Assembly (NCBI RefSeq): GCF_031951985.1
Contig: NZ_JAVLVU010000001.1
Span: 2,170,001 to 2,234,000, forward strand
Origin: Mucilaginibacter terrae
GTDB taxonomy: Bacteria > Bacteroidota > Bacteroidia > Sphingobacteriales > Sphingobacteriaceae
Direction of reading: 5' to 3'
DNA length: 64,000 bases
The number at the start of each line of letters is the position of its first letter. Positions within the stretch are counted from its first letter, which is position 1. Of this stretch, positions 59,860-64,000 are shown one piece after another. A program made the position numbers and the translations under genes. The notes beneath the pieces were generated by a model. It ran no database searches and was not told the DNA's origin. It saw only the letters and a list, made by a program, of their open reading frames with translations.

Positions 59860-62298
59860 ATGAACAAGACATTTTTGGCAAGCGCCGTATTATCGTTATT
59901 TGCATTACAAGTATGGGCGCAAATGCCCGGTAAAACTTCAACCGGGCAGGTTCAGCTACCCAATGGCTGGAGACTGAGTCCGGCAGGGCGTTCATTGCCC
60001 CTGGGCGATTTGCCGCTGAACATCCAGCTTTCGGCCTCGGGCAAATATATGGCGGTAACCAACAACGGCCAAAGCACGCAATCCATCCAGCTTATCGACC
60101 CTAAAACCGAATCCCTGCTCGATCAGCGCGTGGTAGCCAAATCATGGTATGGCCTTGTTTTTAGTAAAGACGAAAAATTCTTGTACGCATCGGGTGGTAA
60201 CGATAACTGGATATATCGCTTCAGCCTCGAAAACAATAAACTGAACAAACCCGATACCCTGCGTTTGGGTAAGCCCTGGCCTAACAAGGTTGAGCCTGCG
60301 GGTATAGCGGTTAACAAGGCCAACACGCAGCTGTTCACCGTAACTAAAGAAGACAGTAGTTTGTATGTGCTCAACCCGCAAACGGGCAAAATCATCAACC
60401 AGGTAAAACTGGCTGCCGAGGCCTACAGCTGCTTGCTGAGCGCCGATGAGAAAACCCTGTACATATCATTATGGGGAGGCGGCAAGGTGGCGGTTTATGA
60501 TTTGGCATCGCAAAAAATAATTAAGAGCATTGCTACGCAAAGTCACCCTAATGAGTTGCTGCTTAATAAAAAGAATACACTGTTATATGTGGCCAATGCT
60601 AATGACAACAGCGTGTCGGTAATTAACACGCAAACGCAAAAAGTTATCGAAACCATATCGGCCAGCCTTTACCCAACCCGCTTAACAGGGTCAACCACCA
60701 ACGGTTTGGCCCTATCGGCCAATGGCAAAACGTTGTACATTGCCAATGCCGATAATAACTGTTTGGCCGTGTTTGATGTAAGCATTGCGGGTAACAGCAA
60801 AAGCCGTGGTTTTATACCGGTGGGCTGGTATCCAACCAACGTAAAAACGCTGGGCAACAAAATACTGGTATCAAACGGTAAGGGCTTTGCCTCCATGGCC
60901 AACCCTAACGGACCGCAGCCTGTGCGCAAAACCGATAACAGCGGTCATCACGTAGGCTCCATCAACAGTCGCGACCAGTATATTGGCGGCCTGTTTAAAG
61001 GCACCCTGTCGTTTATTGATGCGCCCAAGCCCGAGCAGTTAAAGCTATACACCACGCAGGTTTACGCCAATACCCCGTTTAATACGGATAAGGAAAAAAT
61101 GGCTCCGGGAGAAGCCAATAACCCTATACCACGTAAGGCGGGCCAAAAATCGCCCATGAAGTATGTGTTTTACATTATTAAAGAAAACCGTACGTATGAC
61201 CAGGTTTTGGGCGATTTGCCACAAGGTAACGGCGATACCTCGCTTTGTATTTTTGGCAAGCAGGTTACGCCTAACCACCACGCCATAGCAACCGAGTTTG
61301 CCCTGATGGATAACTTTTACGTAGATGCCGAAGTAAGTGCCGACGGGCATAACTGGAGCACTGCCGCCTACGCAACCGATTTTGTGGAAAAGAACTGGCC
61401 AACCAGCTACGGCAACCGCGGTGGAACTTATGATTACGAAGGTACCCGCACGGCGGCCTACCCGCGCGATGGTTTTATATGGGATTACTGTAAACGTGCA
61501 GGCCTCAGCTACCGCACTTATGGCGAGTTTGGCGAATATGGAAAAACCAGTTTAAAATCATTGAGAGGGCACGTGGCACCAAAGTCGCCGGGTTTTGATA
61601 TGGATATTAAGGATGTGGTACGTTACGAGGCCTGGGCACAGGATTTTGACTCGTTACTGGCCGTGAACGCCGTGCCAAGGTTTAACACCATCCGTATATC
61701 TAACGACCATACCAGCGGGCAAAAAAAAGGCAAGTATTCGCCCATTGCCGCTGTGGCCGATAATGACCAGGCCATAGGCATGTTTTTGGAGCATTTGTCA
61801 AAAAGCCCGGTTTGGAAGGAGTCGGTTGTGTTTATATTGGAAGATGATGCCCAAAACGGGCCCGACCATGTGGATGCGCACCGCTCACCGGTATTTGTGG
61901 CCGGTCCGTATGTAAAACGTAAAGCAGTATTGCATCAAATGTATTCAACCTCGAGTGTGCTGCGTACCATGGAGCTTATTTTAGGTTTGCCGCCTATGAG
62001 CCAGTACGATGCTGCCGCCATGCCTATGTTTGAGTGCTTTACCTCAACGCCCGATTTTACACCGTATATAAGCAAAGCTGCCTTAGTTAACCTGGAGCAA
62101 CGCAACGTAGCCAATAACGCAAGCAGCCGCCGGTCGGAGTTCTTTAATTTTGCCAAAGAAGATGCCATCCCCGACCTGGAACTGAACGAAGTGGTATGGA
62201 AATTTGTAAAAGGCGAAAACGCTGTAATGCCCGCTCCTAAACGCAGTGCTTTTGTAATGCTCGAAGCCAAAAAGAAACGCGACGATGATGATGATTAA
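59860..62298 (+). CDS. Exported beta-propeller (YncE-like) / phosphoesterase fusion
   Basis: An 812-residue exported protein with a signal peptide (FLASAVLSLFALQVWAQMPG). Residues 50-330 form a YVTN/YncE-type beta propeller (repeats such as TLYISLWGGGKVAVYDLASQ, TLLYVANANDNSVSVINTQT, TLYIANADNNCLAVFDV). Residues 430-780 form a phosphoesterase domain of the phosphatidylinositol-specific PLC-like alkaline phosphatase type: YIIKENRTYDQVLGDLPQGN, DAEVSADGHNWSTAAYATDF, RISNDHTSG and ILEDDAQNGPDHVDAHRSPV supply metal ligands. It probably acts on phosphate esters outside the cytoplasm; the precise substrate is unknown. The end is acidic (RDDDDD). Confidence 0.85.
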   Translation: MNKTFLASAVLSLFALQVWAQMPGKTSTGQVQLPNGWRLSPAGRSLPLGDLPLNIQLSASGKYMAVTNNGQSTQSIQLIDPKTESLLDQRVVAKSWYGLVFSKDEKFLYASGGNDNWIYRFSLENNKLNKPDTLRLGKPWPNKVEPAGIAVNKANTQLFTVTKEDSSLYVLNPQTGKIINQVKLAAEAYSCLLSADEKTLYISLWGGGKVAVYDLASQKIIKSIATQSHPNELLLNKKNTLLYVANANDNSVSVINTQTQKVIETISASLYPTRLTGSTTNGLALSANGKTLYIANADNNCLAVFDVSIAGNSKSRGFIPVGWYPTNVKTLGNKILVSNGKGFASMANPNGPQPVRKTDNSGHHVGSINSRDQYIGGLFKGTLSFIDAPKPEQLKLYTTQVYANTPFNTDKEKMAPGEANNPIPRKAGQKSPMKYVFYIIKENRTYDQVLGDLPQGNGDTSLCIFGKQVTPNHHAIATEFALMDNFYVDAEVSADGHNWSTAAYATDFVEKNWPTSYGNRGGTYDYEGTRTAAYPRDGFIWDYCKRAGLSYRTYGEFGEYGKTSLKSLRGHVAPKSPGFDMDIKDVVRYEAWAQDFDSLLAVNAVPRFNTIRISNDHTSGQKKGKYSPIAAVADNDQAIGMFLEHLSKSPVWKESVVFILEDDAQNGPDHVDAHRSPVFVAGPYVKRKAVLHQMYSTSSVLRTMELILGLPPMSQYDAAAMPMFECFTSTPDFTPYISKAALVNLEQRNVANNASSRRSEFFNFAKEDAIPDLELNEVVWKFVKGENAVMPAPKRSAFVMLEAKKKRDDDDD

Positions 62299-62332
62299 TT
62301 GCTAACTTAGCATTAACGTTCATTATTTACCT

Positions 62333-63199
62333 ATGGTTACCATCGAAAACGAATATTTGAAAGCCACCATCAGCAGCAAGGGCGGCCAGCTTACCTCATT
62401 AATTAATAAAGCTACCCAAACGGAGCATATGTGGCAGGCCGACGCGCAAATATGGCCCTGGCATGCACCAAACCTGTTCCCTATAGTGGGCGGACTGGTA
62501 AATAACGAGCTGCATGTTGATGCCCAAACTTATAATTTGCCCCGCCATGGTTTTGCCCGGCAATCAACCTTTATTGTTGCCGAAGCTAACCCACACCATG
62601 CCGATTTTATGCTGCATTCCACTGCCGAAACGTTGGCGGTATACCCATATAAATTTGCTTTTCATATACTTTATGATTTGATTGATAATGCCCTGCGCAT
62701 TACTTATAAGGTAATTAACCTCGATAGCAAAGCCATTTACTTTTCGGTAGGAGGGCACCCGGCTTTTAATGTGCCGTTTGGCGGCGAGGGAAATTATGAA
62801 GATTATTATCTTGAATTTGAAGTTGCTGAAAAGCTGGAATCGCACCTTTTAAGTGCTGAAGGTTATTTTACCGGCGAAACCATACCGGTTGAATTAAATG
62901 GTAATAAACTGCCACTTACACGCAGCCTGTTTGATAACGATGCGCTGGTGTTTAAAAATATCAAATCAAAATCGGTTACTATAAAATCAACCCAAAACGA
63001 GCAAGGGTTAACGGTTGAATATCCGCACTATAAACACTTGGGCATATGGGCCAAACCCGGAGCCGATTTTGTGTGCATTGAGCCTTGGTTGGGTTATGCC
63101 GATGATGTAACCCCGGCAACCGACATTAGCGTTAAACCGGCCATACAAAAACTGGAAAAAGGACATGTTTTTGAGGCACCTTACTACATCAGTATTTAA
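62333..63199 (+). CDS. Aldose 1-epimerase family protein (LacX-like)
   Basis: A 288-residue galactose-mutarotase-fold protein of the LacX-like subgroup. It begins MVTIENEYLKATISSKGGQL; the conserved YNLPRHGFARQSTF includes the catalytic His-Gly region, and FSVGGHPAFNVPFGG has a second His. CIEPWLGYADDV carries the likely catalytic Glu near the C-terminus. It would interconvert sugar anomers, for example to feed sugars to isomerases and kinases. It lies after the phosphoesterase gene by 34 bases, possibly in the same transcript. Confidence 0.88.
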   Translation: MVTIENEYLKATISSKGGQLTSLINKATQTEHMWQADAQIWPWHAPNLFPIVGGLVNNELHVDAQTYNLPRHGFARQSTFIVAEANPHHADFMLHSTAETLAVYPYKFAFHILYDLIDNALRITYKVINLDSKAIYFSVGGHPAFNVPFGGEGNYEDYYLEFEVAEKLESHLLSAEGYFTGETIPVELNGNKLPLTRSLFDNDALVFKNIKSKSVTIKSTQNEQGLTVEYPHYKHLGIWAKPGADFVCIEPWLGYADDVTPATDISVKPAIQKLEKGHVFEAPYYISI

Positions 63200-63289
63200 T
63201 ATTTCCTTAAAGTTAATTGTACTTTTTTAAAACATTAGGCTGTGTGTTAGAGTAATGTGTATAGTTAAACACATTTAATTTGCATGACT

Positions 63290-63628
63290 ATGAAAAAGAC
63301 AATTTATCTACTTATGACTACGCTGATGTTGAGCTTTGTTGCTTTTACATCAAATGCTGCAACTAAAGAAGACGGCATCAACTACAAAGAATACTACGCT
63401 ACCAAAACTGCTGAAGAAAGAAACGCCCGCGTAGAAGAAATTAAAACCCGTGTTGATGAGATCAGAGCGATGGACAAATCACAATTGACCAAAGCCGACC
63501 GCAAAGCTTTACGTGCCGAATTAAAAGACCTGAAAAAAGAAGCTAACGCAGCCAGCACCGGCGGTGGTATCTATCTTTCGGTAGGTGCTATCATTATTAT
63601 CATTTTAGTATTGATCCTGATCTTGTAA
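63290..63628 (+). CDS. Small exported or membrane hypothetical protein
   Basis: A 112-residue protein (an ATG six bases upstream at 63284 would add two residues). It has a signal peptide (MKKTIYLLMTTLMLSFVAFT and SNA), a charged helical middle (TAEERNARVEEIKTRVDEIR, LTKADRKALRAELKDLKKEA) likely to form a coiled coil, and a C-terminal membrane helix (GGGIYLSVGAIIIIILVLIL). This layout is seen in small envelope proteins of the phylum, but I can name no function. It has its own terminator. Confidence 0.65.
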   Translation: MKKTIYLLMTTLMLSFVAFTSNAATKEDGINYKEYYATKTAEERNARVEEIKTRVDEIRAMDKSQLTKADRKALRAELKDLKKEANAASTGGGIYLSVGAIIIIILVLILIL

Positions 63629-63656
63629 TCAGGAATACCTATCATTATAACAAAAA

Positions 63657-63682
63657 AGAGGAGCCCGAAAGCTCCTTTTTTT
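63657..63682. terminator. Terminator after the small membrane protein gene
   Basis: GGAGC/GCTCC with A-rich left and T-rich right flanks (AAAAAAGAGGAGC, CCGAAA, GCTCCTTTTTTT) makes a typical intrinsic terminator. It lies between convergent genes and may serve parC as well. Confidence 0.85.
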
Positions 63683-63688
63683 GTTTTA

Positions 63689-64000
63689 TTAAAATAATCC
63701 TAACTGCCCGTTGTCTTTATCCAGATCTATATCATCGGGGTTAGTTATTTCGAAATCAACTTTTTTAGCCGCTTGATCGGGCGTGGCATCGGGTATCGGT
63801 TTTGGTTCGGCAGGATTGGTATTATCTTCAATTACCTGCGTATCCGTTACCGATTCTGGCGCCGGGTCGGGCACATCTTCAGCATCATCGTGCTCGGCTA
63901 TCAGCTCAACCGTTTGTATGGTATGTGCCGAAAGGCGGTTGCCCATGGCCTTCATTCCCTTAACGTCAATTAAATCTACGAGGTTAAGCTCGGCTAACTC
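63689..64000 (-). CDS. parC: DNA topoisomerase IV subunit A, C-terminal part
   Basis: The window holds only the last 103 residues, beginning ELAELNLVDLIDVKGMKAMG. DLIDVKGMKAMGNRLSAHTI is the end-of-propeller motif of Bacteroidota ParC/GyrA-like proteins, followed by an acidic, proline-rich tail (PDPAPESVTDTQVIEDNTNP) and the end LDKDNGQLGLF. The rest lies beyond position 64000. The enzyme separates linked daughter chromosomes. ParC is preferred over GyrA because of the DVKGxKAMGN motif and tail, but the missing part would be needed to be sure. Confidence 0.8.
   Translation of the reverse strand, partial: ELAELNLVDLIDVKGMKAMGNRLSAHTIQTVELIAEHDDAEDVPDPAPESVTDTQVIEDNTNPAEPKPIPDATPDQAAKKVDFEITNPDDIDLDKDNGQLGLF

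Overview
This window looks like chromosomal DNA from a Sphingobacteriaceae member of the Bacteroidota, closest in feel to Mucilaginibacter or Pedobacter. That assignment is an inference from several things: TAnnTTTG-type -7 promoter elements, few Shine-Dalgarno sites, the gene order rpsL-rpsG-fusA-rpsJ, an ECF sigma / membrane anti-sigma-like / beta-barrel trio, paired M16 peptidases, BatA and DUF4199 proteins, and many short palindromic repeats between genes. No rRNA or tRNA gene, insertion sequence, prophage or CRISPR array was seen.

Layout. 1-4.6 kb: the 3' end of ilvA, an ABC ATPase, and the sigma / anti-sigma-like / outer-membrane set. 4.7-5.3 kb: a vapBC toxin-antitoxin pair with a palindromic operator. 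5.4-13.5 kb: a tetrapyrrole cluster, hemC-hemD fusion, hemB, hemL, hemE and hemJ, with a histidine kinase, an OmpR-type regulator and a TPR membrane protein inserted between hemL and hemE. 13.7-17.4 kb: the str operon on the minus strand. 17.5-18.05 kb: a decayed ParE-type toxin-antitoxin pair. 18.1-24.1 kb: a Nudix protein, small proteins, a LytTR two-component system with a LiaF-like membrane protein and a 26-residue membrane peptide, and a frameshifted diheme cytochrome c. 24.3-26.4 kb: agmatine to putrescine (aguA, aguB). 26.5-34 kb: a flippase-like protein, an SDR, an alpha/beta hydrolase, DUF1634 plus TauE, and two M16 peptidases. 34.4-44.5 kb: mostly minus-strand membrane and housekeeping genes, a dihydroorotase-like protein without metal ligands, a BatA protein, a TPR histidine kinase and a MacB-type permease.

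44.7-53.7 kb is the most coherent system. It is a nine-kilobase minus-strand gene string, rhaT - bifunctional aldolase/dehydrogenase - rhamnose isomerase - rhamnulokinase - lutA - lutB - lutC, with a divergent GntR/LacI-like regulator. It should take L-rhamnose to dihydroxyacetone phosphate and L-lactate, and then lactate to pyruvate. The kinase gene carries a one-base frameshift. Downstream of the regulator are a carbohydrate esterase, a DUF5703 glycosidase-like protein, an acid phosphatase, a YncE-type phosphoesterase and an aldose epimerase. The window ends inside the 3' end of parC.

A recurring theme is decay by single-base changes (rhamnulokinase, cytochrome c, both genes of the ParE-type pair, a lost catalytic His in a hydrolase). 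Another is several families of palindromic intergenic repeats, some lying inside operons just upstream of start codons. I found no strong candidate for a wholly new system. The most unusual items are the compound nested repeat at 33981-34332, the decayed toxin-antitoxin pair, and the hairpin directly in front of hemE.
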